Source: Pseudomonas sp. Q2-TVG4-2
Lineage (GTDB): Bacteria; Pseudomonadota; Gammaproteobacteria; Pseudomonadales; Pseudomonadaceae
Length of the DNA: 64,000 nucleotides
Direction of reading: 5' to 3'
NCBI RefSeq assembly: GCF_013620795.1
Contig: NZ_LGLW01000006.1
Span: 124,001 to 188,000 of the forward strand
A program made the translations under genes and the position numbers. Shown in pieces: positions 35,063 through 44,829 of this stretch (position 1 is the stretch's first letter; each line of letters begins with the position of its first letter). The notes under the pieces were generated by a model that saw only the letters and a program-made list of their open reading frames with translations, did no database searches and was not told the DNA's origin.

Positions 35063-35875
35063 ATGCCCGAACTTCCTGAAGTCGAAACCACCCGTCGCGG
35101 TATCGAGCCGCACCTGGTCGGCCAGCGTGTCAGCCGCGTGATCGTGCGTGAGCGCCGGCTGCGTTGGCCGATTCCGGACGATCTCGATGCGCGCCTGTCC
35201 GGTCAGCGCGTCGAGGCGGTCGAGCGGCGCGCGAAGTATCTGTTGATCAAGGCCGAGGTCGGCACCTTGATCGCCCATCTAGGCATGTCCGGTAGCCTGC
35301 GGCTGGTACCGGCGGACCTGCCGGTGGGCAAGCACGAGCATGTCGATATCGTCCTCGATACCGGCATGGCGCTGCGCTACACCGATCCCCGCCGCTTCGG
35401 TGCGCTGCTCTGGAGCGACGCGCCGCTGAGTCATGTCCTGCTCGCCAATCTCGGCCCGGAGCCGCTCGGCGATGCCTTCGATGGCGACCGCCTGTTCCAG
35501 CTGTCACGCGGGCGCAGCATGGCGATCAAGCCGTTCATCATGGATAACGCGGTGGTGGTGGGTGTCGGCAACATCTACGCGAGCGAGGCGCTATTCGCCG
35601 CTGGCATCGATCCGCGGCGGGCAGCCGGTACGATCTCGCGGGCGCGTTATCTCAAGCTCGCCGCCGAGATCAAGCGGGTACTCGCCTACGCCATCGAACG
35701 CGGCGGGACGACCCTGCGCGATTTTGTCGGCGGCGACGGCAAGCCCGGCTATTTCCAGCAGGAGCTATTCGTCTATGGTCGTGGCGGGGCGTTTTGTAAG
35801 AGCTGCGGTTCGACCCTGCGCGAGATCCGCCTTGGACAGCGCGCCAGTGTCTACTGCGGACGCTGCCAGCGATAA
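35063..35875 (+). CDS. mutM: Formamidopyrimidine-DNA glycosylase
   Basis: Base-excision repair enzyme that removes 8-oxoguanine and formamidopyrimidines and nicks the strand. 270 residues. It starts PELPEVETT, giving the catalytic N-terminal Pro and adjacent Glu after Met removal; [11 protein letters not shown] is the helix-hairpin region; the C-terminal zinc finger has four Cys in CKSCGS ... CGRC. Start ATG 35063. It follows the HDOD gene by 55 bp. Confidence 0.97.
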   Translation: MPELPEVETTRRGIEPHLVGQRVSRVIVRERRLRWPIPDDLDARLSGQRVEAVERRAKYLLIKAEVGTLIAHLGMSGSLRLVPADLPVGKHEHVDIVLDTGMALRYTDPRRFGALLWSDAPLSHVLLANLGPEPLGDAFDGDRLFQLSRGRSMAIKPFIMDNAVVVGVGNIYASEALFAAGIDPRRAAGTISRARYLKLAAEIKRVLAYAIERGGTTLRDFVGGDGKPGYFQQELFVYGRGGAFCKSCGSTLREIRLGQRASVYCGRCQR

Positions 35876-35988
35876 TGCTACGGCTGCGCAGGCATTGACG
35901 GCGTTCACGATCAACAACGGCTAGCCGCTGCTATAGTGACCGCCACAACAATCATCTGCCTCGTTTCGTCCAGCTGAAGGACCACACC

Positions 35989-36330
35989 ATGAAACTGTTT
36001 CGCTCCACTGCTGTTGTCTTGGCCCTCTCCACCGGCCTGCTGGCGATGCCCGTACAGGCGCAATCGGTGCAGCAGAACGCTAGCGGCGATCCGATGTACA
36101 CCGTCGAAGCGCCCAAGGCATTCTCCATCGTCGGCGACCTGCTGATTGCCCGCCCGCTGCTGATCGCGGCCACCGCCATCGGCGCCGGCCTGTTCGTCGT
36201 CAGCCTGCCGTTCAGCGCCATGGGTGGTGGCATCAAGGAAACCGGCCAGGCGCTGGTGATCGAGCCCGGTGCTGCTGCGTTCGCCCGTTGCCTGGGTTGC
36301 ACCCGCGTCGGCTATAACCGCCAGGACTGA
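35989..36330 (+). CDS. Exported small membrane protein, function unknown
   Basis: 113 residues. A signal peptide ([20 protein letters not shown], ending VQAQ) is followed by a polar stretch, then one hydrophobic segment near 55-75 ([19 protein letters not shown]) and a C-terminal CLGC pair. I recognise it only as a protein commonly found after mutM in Pseudomonas. Start ATG 35989 follows GAAGGA. A strong terminator comes 42 bp later. Confidence 0.75.
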   Translation: MKLFRSTAVVLALSTGLLAMPVQAQSVQQNASGDPMYTVEAPKAFSIVGDLLIARPLLIAATAIGAGLFVVSLPFSAMGGGIKETGQALVIEPGAAAFARCLGCTRVGYNRQD

Positions 36331-36371
36331 CTCCGTCAGCGTCAGCAGGCCGGAACATCCAACCTGCTTCC

Positions 36372-36414
36372 CACGGCTTCGCCGCTTGAATGCGCGCGAA
36401 GCCGTGTCGTTTTT
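36372..36414 (+). terminator. Rho-independent terminator
   Basis: CACGGCTTCGC (36372-36382) pairs with GCGAAGCCGTG (36396-36406), followed by TCGTTTTT. An 11-bp stem with a T5 tract, ending the gene at 35989-36330. Confidence 0.85.
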
Positions 36415-36443
36415 GAGCAATCGACTCTGCTTCTCCGCACACA

Positions 36444-36469
36444 GGCTCATGCAATCTCACGCATGAGCC
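36444..36469. other. Inverted repeat before the ferredoxin end
   Basis: GGCTCATGC (36444-36452) and GCATGAGCC (36461-36469) form a 9-bp stem with an 8-nt loop, downstream of the leftward ferredoxin gene. It could be the ferredoxin 3' hairpin, since there is no other structure there, but no T run follows on the minus strand. A GGCAAGCTTGCC palindrome near 36505 adds to the symmetry of this gap. Confidence 0.45.
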
Positions 36470-36626
36470 GTACTGGGACACAAACGGAGGTTTCGGATTG
36501 TGCGGGCAAGCTTGCCGATATGCAGCTCGTTTCGGAGCGCAGGCAGCGTGCGGAGCGGGAGCGGCGCGGTGGGATCGCCCGACGGGTTGACCTGACCCGA
36601 GCGAGAGGGGGCGCCAATGTTGCTGA

Positions 36627-37700
<1,074 letters not shown>

Positions 37701-39131
37701 TCAGCGTACGAGGAGCTTGTAGACCAGCCTCTGCAGCGCCTTGCCGTAAGGTGGGTAGACCATCCGCGCGGCATTGAAGCGCTGTTTGATGAATACTCCC
37801 TTGGCCTTGCTGAAGGTCAGGAATCCCTCGCGCCCGTGGTAATGGCCCATGCCGGAGGGGCCGATGCCGCCGAAGGGCAGGTCATCTTGGGCGACGTGCA
37901 ACAGGGTATCGTTGAGGCAGACGCCGCCGGAGTGGGTGTCACGCAGCACGCGGCGCTGCTCCGCCCTGTCGTATCCGAAGTAATAGAGTGCCAGCGGGCG
38001 CGGGCGGGCATTGACGTAGGCGAGCGCCTGATCGAAATCATCGTAGGGCACGACGGGCAGTAGCGGGCCGAAGATCTCATCCTGCATCACCTGCATGTCG
38101 TCCGTGACGTCCAATAACAAATGGTGCGGCATACGTCGTCCCTGGCCTTGTTCGAACAGCGGCAAGAGGCGGGCGCCTTTGCCCTGGGCATCGTCGAGGT
38201 AGCCTTGCAGCCGAGCGTGGTGACGCGCATTGACGATGGTGGTGTAGTCCGGGTTGTCGGTCAGCTGTGGATAGAAACGCCGGACTACTTGACGATACGC
38301 CTCGACGAAGCCATCAACACGCTGCCTCGGGATCAGTACGTAGTCCGGGGCAACACAGGTCTGGCCCGCATTGAGCGTCTTGCCGAAGGCGATGCGCTCT
38401 GCCGCGTCAGCGATCGGCACGCCAGCCGAGACAATGGCCGGCGACTTGCCTCCCAGTTCGAGTGTCACCGGGGTCAGGTTTTCCGCCGCGGTGCGCATGA
38501 CCTGCCGGCCGACGCTGGTGCTGCCGGTAAACAGAAGGTGATCGAGGGGTAAGCGCGAGAAGGCGATGCCGACGTCGGCATCGCCGAGTACCACCGCGAC
38601 CTGATCTTCCGGAAAGATCTGCGCGAGCAACTCGTGCAGCAGTCGCCCGGTGATCGGAGTGGATTCGCTCATTTTCAGCATGACCCGATTGCCCGCAGCG
38701 AGCGCGCCGATCAATGGGCCAATGGCCAGGTAGAGCGGATAGTTCCAGGGAACGATGATGCCGACTACCCCGAGCGGCTGGTACACGACCTTCGCGCCGG
38801 CCGGCCGAAACGCCATGCCGACGCGTCGCCGCGAGGGCTGCATCCATTGACGTAGATTGCGCTTGGCGTGTTGGATACCGTGCAGGCTGGGCATGATCTC
38901 TGCGAGCCGCGTTTCGTCTGCCGAGCGATTGCCGAAGTCCTCGCTAATAGCCTCGATCAGCGGCTGCTGATGACTGGCAAGCAGATCGTGCAACGCCTCC
39001 AGCGCCTGGAGGCGATCTTCGGTGGTCGGGTCCGGGTTGGCCTGGAAGGCGCTGCGTTGGCGCTCGAATAACGAGTGCAGGCATTCACCCTCGAGGGCGG
39101 ATTGATTCAGGTAAGTGACATCGGCAAGCAC
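37701..39131 (-). CDS. Coniferyl-aldehyde-dehydrogenase-like ALDH
   Basis: NAD(P)-dependent aldehyde dehydrogenase of 476 residues, close to the coniferyl-aldehyde/long-chain ALDH group (CalB). Active-site Cys in GQTCVAPDY; base Glu in LELGGKSP; cofactor region VPWNYPLYLAIGPLIGALAA. The C-terminus is extended and basic, with a hydrophobic tail that may bind membrane. The GTG at 39131 is selected by a GGAG about eight bases upstream. It is divergent from a TetR regulator across a gap with a perfect palindrome, so it is probably its target. Confidence 0.88.
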   Translation of the reverse strand: MLADVTYLNQSALEGECLHSLFERQRSAFQANPDPTTEDRLQALEALHDLLASHQQPLIEAISEDFGNRSADETRLAEIMPSLHGIQHAKRNLRQWMQPSRRRVGMAFRPAGAKVVYQPLGVVGIIVPWNYPLYLAIGPLIGALAAGNRVMLKMSESTPITGRLLHELLAQIFPEDQVAVVLGDADVGIAFSRLPLDHLLFTGSTSVGRQVMRTAAENLTPVTLELGGKSPAIVSAGVPIADAAERIAFGKTLNAGQTCVAPDYVLIPRQRVDGFVEAYRQVVRRFYPQLTDNPDYTTIVNARHHARLQGYLDDAQGKGARLLPLFEQGQGRRMPHHLLLDVTDDMQVMQDEIFGPLLPVVPYDDFDQALAYVNARPRPLALYYFGYDRAEQRRVLRDTHSGGVCLNDTLLHVAQDDLPFGGIGPSGMGHYHGREGFLTFSKAKGVFIKQRFNAARMVYPPYGKALQRLVYKLLVR

Positions 39132-39166
39132 GGGCGATGCTCCGGAAAAGGGCAGGTGCTGTGGAT

Positions 39167-39184
39167 CTAGAGTTAATACTCTAG
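39167..39184. promoter_or_regulatory. Candidate TetR operator in the ALDH/TetR divergent region
   Basis: CTAGAGT-TAAT-ACTCTAG is a perfect 7+4+7 inverted repeat, 35 bp before the ALDH start and 65 bp before the TetR start. The AT-rich centre and position between divergent promoters fit the binding site of the adjacent TetR repressor, which would control both genes. Based on sequence symmetry alone. Confidence 0.7.
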
Positions 39185-39248
39185 TCCGCCAATCGGATGC
39201 AAGGCTACGGCTGCCGGGTTACCTTTGCCCTCCCGTTTAGCGAGACGG

Positions 39249-39923
39249 ATGAACCTCTGCGCAATGGCCCTCCGATCGAAGACCCGTGACCGTATCCTTC
39301 AGACCAGCCTGCAATTGTTCAATGCGCAGGGCGAGCGCAGCGTCACGACCAACCACATCGCTGCGCACCTGGATATCTCGCCGGGCAATCTTTATTACCA
39401 CTTCCGTAACAAGCAAATGATCATTGCCGAGCTCTTCGGCCGGTATGAGGCCGAGGTGGACGCCTTTATGCAATTGCCTGAGGGACGCCCGCTGACCATC
39501 GATGACAAGACCCGCTACCTTGAGGCGCTGCTCTCATCGATGTGGGACTACCGTTTCCTGCATCAGGATCTCGAGCACCTGCTGACCAGTGACGAAGGCC
39601 TGGCCGAGCGCTATCGGCGCTTCGCCAAGCGCCATCTGCTGAGCGCGCAACGCATCTATCAGGGTTTCGTCGATGCCGGGATCCTCCAGATGACGCCGCC
39701 GCAGGTGGAGGCGCTGGCCGTCAACGCCTGGATCATCACGACTTCCTGGATCCGCTTCCTGTGCACATTGAACGGCGCGCCGGATGAGGCATTGGATCGG
39801 GACACGCTGCGCCGAGGCATTTTCCAGCTAGTGGCGCTCGAAGAGGGGTTCGTGACGGAGGCGGCACGCCCCGCTGTGTCCGGGTTGCTTTCGCAGCTGC
39901 GAGGGCCGTTTACGGCGGGTTGA
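39249..39923 (+). CDS. TetR family transcriptional regulator
   Basis: About 224 residues. An N-terminal helix-turn-helix domain (residues 10-60) contains the recognition helix pattern ISPGNLYYHFRNKQMIIAEL, a strong TetR signature. The ligand-binding C-terminal domain is helical. The start is either ATG 39249 or ATG 39264; I favour the first because a GAG lies upstream. It is divergent from the aldehyde dehydrogenase, which it probably represses; the ligand would be an aldehyde or fatty compound, by inference. Confidence 0.9.
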   Translation: MNLCAMALRSKTRDRILQTSLQLFNAQGERSVTTNHIAAHLDISPGNLYYHFRNKQMIIAELFGRYEAEVDAFMQLPEGRPLTIDDKTRYLEALLSSMWDYRFLHQDLEHLLTSDEGLAERYRRFAKRHLLSAQRIYQGFVDAGILQMTPPQVEALAVNAWIITTSWIRFLCTLNGAPDEALDRDTLRRGIFQLVALEEGFVTEAARPAVSGLLSQLRGPFTAG

Positions 39924-39987
39924 GCGCTCTAGGAACTGGCTCCGATGGGTCGCAGGTATCTTGGGCGATGGCGAAACACGACCCAGG

Positions 39988-41007
39988 CTAAGGCTCTGTC
40001 AGCCACTGCGGGATACGCCGCTCCAGGTAATACTGCGGCTTGATCAGCGAGCCCTCGACGAAGCCGACGTGACCGCCGCTGTGGTGCAGTTCCAGGGTTG
40101 TGCACGCCGAGAGTTCATCTGAGTCGGGCACGCTGTGGCGGAACACGAAGGGGTCATCTTCGGCCTGGATCAGCAGCGTCGGGATGCGGATGTCTGGCAG
40201 GAAATAACGGCTCGAGGCGCGGCGGTAGTAGTCATTGGCGTCGGCGTAGCCATGCAGCGGGGCGGTGAAGCGACCGTCGAAATCCCAGAACGTCCGCATG
40301 CCTTGCAGCGAGCCGAGGCGCTCGAGCGCCGACAGGTGCTCGGTGTTGCCCTGGCGGGCGAACAGCTGCTGCTTGTCTTTCACATAGCCCACCATTTCGC
40401 GCATGAAGTGCGCCTGGTAAACCCGCGAAAAGCCCAGTCCGATACGGTCAGCGCACTGATCCAGTCGATAAGGCACCGAGACCGCCACGGCTCGCTGCAG
40501 CGGTGCCGCCGTGCCGGTTTCGCCGAGGTACTTGAGCAGTACGTTGCCGCCCAGCGAATAGCCCACCGCATACAGCGGCGCCAGCGGTCGTGCAGCCTGG
40601 AGATGCGCGATGACTTCGGCCAGATCGTCACTGGCACCGGAGTGATAGGCTCGTGGTAGCAGATTCGGCTCACCGGAACAGCCGCGCCAGTTGATCGCGG
40701 CGCTGGTCCAGCCGCGTTCGGCCAGTTGGCGCTGTAAGCCGAGGACATAGTGGGAACGGGAAGAGCCGGTCAGCCCGTGCAGCACCAACACCAGCGGCGC
40801 CGTCAGCTCATGCGGGCCGTGCCAATCAAGGTCGATGAAGTCGCCGTCGGCCAGCCACAGCCGCTCGCGGCGCCGCTGCAGCGAGGGCGCACGACGGCAG
40901 AACGGGTTCCACAGGGTCTGCAAATGACCGCCGGGCAACCACCAGGCGGGCGTGAAGGTCGTGCCAGGCGCAGGTATAACGGCGGTGTCGGGGATGGTTG
41001 CGGACAC
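39988..41007 (-). CDS. YheT family alpha/beta hydrolase
   Basis: 339 residues. Nucleophile Ser in AVGYSLGGNVLLKYL; an Asp in LIQAEDDPFVF and a His in SGGHVGFVEGSL complete the triad. It starts with the family segment PAWWLPGGHLQTLWNPF. YheT-like hydrolases act on acyl esters; the true substrate is unknown. Start ATG 41007. Confidence 0.92.
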   Translation of the reverse strand: MSATIPDTAVIPAPGTTFTPAWWLPGGHLQTLWNPFCRRAPSLQRRRERLWLADGDFIDLDWHGPHELTAPLVLVLHGLTGSSRSHYVLGLQRQLAERGWTSAAINWRGCSGEPNLLPRAYHSGASDDLAEVIAHLQAARPLAPLYAVGYSLGGNVLLKYLGETGTAAPLQRAVAVSVPYRLDQCADRIGLGFSRVYQAHFMREMVGYVKDKQQLFARQGNTEHLSALERLGSLQGMRTFWDFDGRFTAPLHGYADANDYYRRASSRYFLPDIRIPTLLIQAEDDPFVFRHSVPDSDELSACTTLELHHSGGHVGFVEGSLIKPQYYLERRIPQWLTEP

Positions 41008-41109
41008 TGAATGGCCCTGTTACTGGTTACGGTTGTTTCATAGTCCCGGCGCGCGGCAGATCGAAGTCGCGCGTCGGGTGACTGCGTCATGTAGCGCCAC
41101 GGCTGAGGG

Positions 41110-41709
41110 TCAGGCTTCGCCGCTGCGTTCCCACAATGCGTAGTGCACCTTGCCGGCCTTCTTTTCGCGATGCAGCCGCCAGTTGCCGGGCAGGCCGAGG
41201 CTCGACGGCACGGCTTCGCTCTCGGTATAGATCCACGCTTGCCTGGCCAGCCAGCCCTTGTGTTCCAGTAGCTCACAGGCAGGTTGCAGAAGGTTCTTGT
41301 TGAACGGCGGATCGAGAAAAACCAGATCGAATGGCGTTGGCGTCTGGGTTTCCAGGTACCGCAGTGCGTCGCTCTGCAGCAACTGACCCTGCCCGCAGTT
41401 CAGCGTATCCAGATGCCTGCGCAGGCTGGCGATGGCGTTGGCGTTCAGGTCCAGCGCCAGCGCCATGCTGGCGCCCCGGGAAAGCGCCTCGAGATAGAGC
41501 GCGCCGCTACCGGTAAAGGGATCGAACACACGGGCACCGGACATATACGGCGCGAGCCAGTTGAACAGCGTTTCGCGTACTCGATCCGGCGTCGGTCGCA
41601 GACCTTCGGCATCGGGGAAGCTGAAGCGCCGGCTGCGCCACTCGCCGCCGATGATGCGCAGCTGGCCCTGGCCACCGTGGGCGGAAGGGCGAATGGGTGG
41701 GTTGGCCAT
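41110..41709 (-). CDS. rsmD: 16S rRNA (guanine-966-N2)-methyltransferase
   Basis: SAM-dependent methyltransferase for 16S rRNA G966. About 199 residues. Motifs: IIGGEWRSRRFSFP at the N-terminus, RVFDPFTGSGALYLEALSRG (SAM binding) and LVFLDPPFNK (catalytic DPPF). The ATG at 41709 overlaps the TGA of the upstream peptidase gene (TGATG), implying translational coupling; a TTG one codon earlier is less likely. It lies with two M16 genes and opposite ftsY, the standard neighbourhood. Confidence 0.95.
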   Translation of the reverse strand: MANPPIRPSAHGGQGQLRIIGGEWRSRRFSFPDAEGLRPTPDRVRETLFNWLAPYMSGARVFDPFTGSGALYLEALSRGASMALALDLNANAIASLRRHLDTLNCGQGQLLQSDALRYLETQTPTPFDLVFLDPPFNKNLLQPACELLEHKGWLARQAWIYTESEAVPSSLGLPGNWRLHREKKAGKVHYALWERSGEA

Positions 41710-43247
41710 CAATGCTCCGGAACGCTGCTGGGTTGTTTGAGGGGTTTCTCGCTCGGTGCCGGCAGGGGCTTTTGCTCGACTTGCGGGCCCGCCGTGACGA
41801 TTACGAAGCCGTCCGGACTGAGGTGCTTGTTCATCGCCGCCTTGACCTCGTCGACCGACAGCGCCTGGACTTGCTGCATGAAGTCTTCGAGGTAGGTCAG
41901 CGGCAGGTCGTAAAAGCCGATGCTGCCCAGTTGCCCGACGATGTCGGAATTGCTCGCGGTGGATAACGGAAAGCTGCCGGCGATCTCGCGCTTGCTGCGC
42001 TCAAGCTCGGCCTGTGTCGGGCCCTCTGCAAGGAACTCGGCGACCAGCCGTTGCACCAGATTCAGGGTGGCCTCGGACAGGTCGGCGCGTGTCTGCAAGT
42101 TGATCATGAAGGGCCCGTTGGTCTGCATGGGACTGAATCCGGAATAGATACCGTATGTCAGCCCGCGCTTCTCCCGCACCTCTTCCATCAGGCGCGTGCC
42201 GAAACCGCCGCCGCCAAGGATCTGGTTGCCCAGATAGAGCGCGGCGTAATCCGGGTGACCACGCGGAATGCCGAGTTGTGCCAGCAGCAAGTGGGTCTGG
42301 TTGGAGGGAAAGTCGATGTGCTGCTGGCCGGCCACGGGCTCGCTCGGAGCTGGTGGTGCTGGCACAGCGTTACCCTGCGGGAGCGCATCGGAGACCTGCT
42401 CGGCAATCGCCTCGGCCTGCGCGCGGTTGAGGTCGCCAACCAGGGCGATCACAGCGTTGCCGGCGGTATAGGCTTTGGCATGGAACGCGCGAAGCTGGTC
42501 GGCGTCGATGCCGGGAATGGTTTCCGGCGTGCCCTCGCTGGGGTGCGCGTAAGGGTGGCTTTGATAGAGTTGCTCGAACAGCTCGAGGCTGGCCAGCTTG
42601 CCTGGGTTCTGCTTCTGAAATTCGAAGCCGGCCAACACCTGGTTCTTGATTCGCTGTAGTGAGTCCTTGGGAAAGGTCGGCTGGCCGGCCACCTGGCTGA
42701 ATAGCTGCAATGCCGGTTCGCGCTTGTCCGGTGCGCTCAGGCTGCGCAGGCTGGCGACCGCCATGTCGCGGTAAGCACCGTTGCCGAACTCGGCGCCAAG
42801 ACCCTCGAAGCCTTCGGCGATGGCGGTGACGTCCTTGCCCTCTACGCCTTCGTTGAGCATGGCGTTGGTCAGCATGGCCAGGCCTGGTACCCCAGCGTCC
42901 TGGCTGCTGCCTGCGGCAAAGGTCAGGCGCAGGTCGAACATCGGCAGCTGGTGGGCTTCGACGAACAGGACCTTGGCGCCGCCTTCGGTCAGCCAGCTCT
43001 GGATATCCAGTTCGCGCCGTGGCAGTGGCTGATCGCCGAGCGCGTCGAGCGATTCCAGGCGAGTCGTTTCGTTGCTCTTGGCAATGGCGATGGCTTGCCC
43101 GGACTCAGCGGGGGTTGCGGCGGTTTCGGCCGGCGGAACCGGAATCGAGGCGGCCGTTTCGCCGGTGTCGTCACAGGCGCTCAACCCCAGGCAGGACGCC
43201 AGCACCAGGCCGAGCAGGCCGCGACGCCACAGATTGCGATCATTCAT
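41709..43247 (-). CDS. M16 peptidase-like lipoprotein lacking the zinc motif
   Basis: 512 residues. A type II signal peptide with lipobox LSAC (near residue 22) is followed by a Pro/Ala-rich linker and two M16 (pitrilysin-like) domains. The HxxEH zinc motif is absent in the N-terminal domain, which reads LPMFDLRLTFAAGSSQD, so it cannot be a classical metalloprotease. GLTYGIYSGFSPM in the C-terminal domain is the M16 R/Y-type substrate-holding motif. It probably forms a dimer with the neighbouring active M16 protein, as in mitochondrial processing peptidase. The start overlaps the upstream gene by 8 bp. Confidence 0.88.
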   Translation of the reverse strand: MNDRNLWRRGLLGLVLASCLGLSACDDTGETAASIPVPPAETAATPAESGQAIAIAKSNETTRLESLDALGDQPLPRRELDIQSWLTEGGAKVLFVEAHQLPMFDLRLTFAAGSSQDAGVPGLAMLTNAMLNEGVEGKDVTAIAEGFEGLGAEFGNGAYRDMAVASLRSLSAPDKREPALQLFSQVAGQPTFPKDSLQRIKNQVLAGFEFQKQNPGKLASLELFEQLYQSHPYAHPSEGTPETIPGIDADQLRAFHAKAYTAGNAVIALVGDLNRAQAEAIAEQVSDALPQGNAVPAPPAPSEPVAGQQHIDFPSNQTHLLLAQLGIPRGHPDYAALYLGNQILGGGGFGTRLMEEVREKRGLTYGIYSGFSPMQTNGPFMINLQTRADLSEATLNLVQRLVAEFLAEGPTQAELERSKREIAGSFPLSTASNSDIVGQLGSIGFYDLPLTYLEDFMQQVQALSVDEVKAAMNKHLSPDGFVIVTAGPQVEQKPLPAPSEKPLKQPSSVPEH

Positions 43248-44592
43248 CGCTGGATTCCTCGGGCAGGACATGGGCAACACTCAGGCGTGAGCGGGTGAAA
43301 TAACTGCGGGCGGCCTGCTGGATGTCGTCCGGCGTGACCGCCTCGAGCGCGCTGAGCTCTTCATCCATCAGCCGCCAGGACAGACCGACGGTCTCCAGCT
43401 GGCCGATGGTGGTGGCCTGCTGAGTAATGGAGTCGCGCTCGTAGACCAGGCCGGCGATGACCTGTGCGCGCACCCGTTCCAGTTCGTCCGCCGAGGGTGC
43501 GGTCTGCTTGAGCCGTTCCAGTTGCTGCCAGAGACCGGCTTCGACCTCTTCCAGCGTGCGGCCCTTCTGCATATTGGGCGCGGCGCTGAGTACGAACAGG
43601 CTATCGCCGCGGGCGTAGGCGTTGTACCAGGCCGAGGCGCTGGTCACCAACTCCTCGCCGCGCTCCAGTTGCTGCGGAAGACGAGCGCTGTAGCCGCCGT
43701 CGAGCAGCGCGCTGATCAGTCGCAGGGCATGAATTTTCCGAGGGTTGTCCTCGGTGGCCAGCCCCGGCGCGTTGAAAGCCATGATCAGGCTGGGCACCTG
43801 TGTCTTCACATGCAAGGTGAGCCGCCGCTCGCCCGGCTCGTCCAGCTCCAGCGGGCGCTTGGCGCTGGGTGTCGGGCGGCTTTCGATGGGACCGAAATAA
43901 CGTTCGGCGAGCGTGCGCACCTCGTCCGGCGTGACGTCGCCGACCACTACCAGGGTGGCATTGTTGGGTGCATACCAGGCCTCGTACCAAGCCCGCAAAT
44001 CGTCGATGGTCATCCGCTTGAGGTCGGCCATCCAGCCGATCGTCGGGATGTGGTAACCGCTGGCGGGATAGGCCATGGCCTTGAAACGCTCATAGGCGAG
44101 CGCGCTCGGTTTGTCGTCTGTGCGCAGCCGGCGCTCCTCTTTGATTACCTCGATTTCTCGGGCGAACTCGTCCGCCGGCAGCTTGAGGCTGGCCAGGCGA
44201 TCGGCTTCTAGTTCGAAGGCCACGGCCAGGCGATCACGCGCCAGCACCTGATAATAAGCGGTGTAATCGTCGCTGGTGAAAGCGTTCTCTTCGGCGCCGA
44301 GCTCACGAAGGATGCGCGAGGCTTCCCCGGCTTCCAGCTTACGGCTGCCCTTGAACATCATGTGCTCGAGCGCGTGGGACAACCCGCTCTGTCCGGGCGA
44401 TTCGTAGCTGGAACCAACCTTGTACCAGAGCTGGGACACCACGACCGGGGCTCGATGATCCTCGCGCACGATCACCTTGAGGCCGTTGTCCAGAACGAAT
44501 TCATGGGTGGGCTGGCCGTCGGCCGCGATGACCAGGGGCAGGTACAGGGCGCCGAGTAACAGGGCCGCGGCGCGGCGTATCATCAGAGGCAT
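43240..44592 (-). CDS. M16 zinc peptidase (active subunit)
   Basis: 450 residues with a signal peptide ending VIAA (about residue 24). HALEHMMFKG is the inverse zinc motif HxxEH, with the third ligand Glu about 75 residues later (EIEVIKEERR). VGSSYESPGQSGLSH fits the family. Likely a periplasmic protease acting with the catalytically dead lipoprotein encoded next. Start ATG 44592 or 44583 (MIRR); both fit the signal peptide. It is divergent from ftsY. Confidence 0.9.
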   Translation of the reverse strand: MPLMIRRAAALLLGALYLPLVIAADGQPTHEFVLDNGLKVIVREDHRAPVVVSQLWYKVGSSYESPGQSGLSHALEHMMFKGSRKLEAGEASRILRELGAEENAFTSDDYTAYYQVLARDRLAVAFELEADRLASLKLPADEFAREIEVIKEERRLRTDDKPSALAYERFKAMAYPASGYHIPTIGWMADLKRMTIDDLRAWYEAWYAPNNATLVVVGDVTPDEVRTLAERYFGPIESRPTPSAKRPLELDEPGERRLTLHVKTQVPSLIMAFNAPGLATEDNPRKIHALRLISALLDGGYSARLPQQLERGEELVTSASAWYNAYARGDSLFVLSAAPNMQKGRTLEEVEAGLWQQLERLKQTAPSADELERVRAQVIAGLVYERDSITQQATTIGQLETVGLSWRLMDEELSALEAVTPDDIQQAARSYFTRSRLSVAHVLPEESSDE

Positions 44593-44829
44593 ATTCAGGG
44601 CTCGTTCAGGAATGAATCCCGCCGCGACGGCGCCGGCAGGCGGGGAACACGCAGGCATGGTACTGGGGCGTCGGGGCCAGGGCAAAGCGGCGCAACGCCC
44701 TATGTGTGTCGCCTCGTGTGGCGGCTGGATGGCCGCGCTTAGCGCAGGCGGTTGCGCAATGCTAGGATAGCCCCCGTCTGGCCGGCGGCGTGGCCGCCGG
44801 CGTTTCGCCCTCTTGAGAAAATCTTCTCC

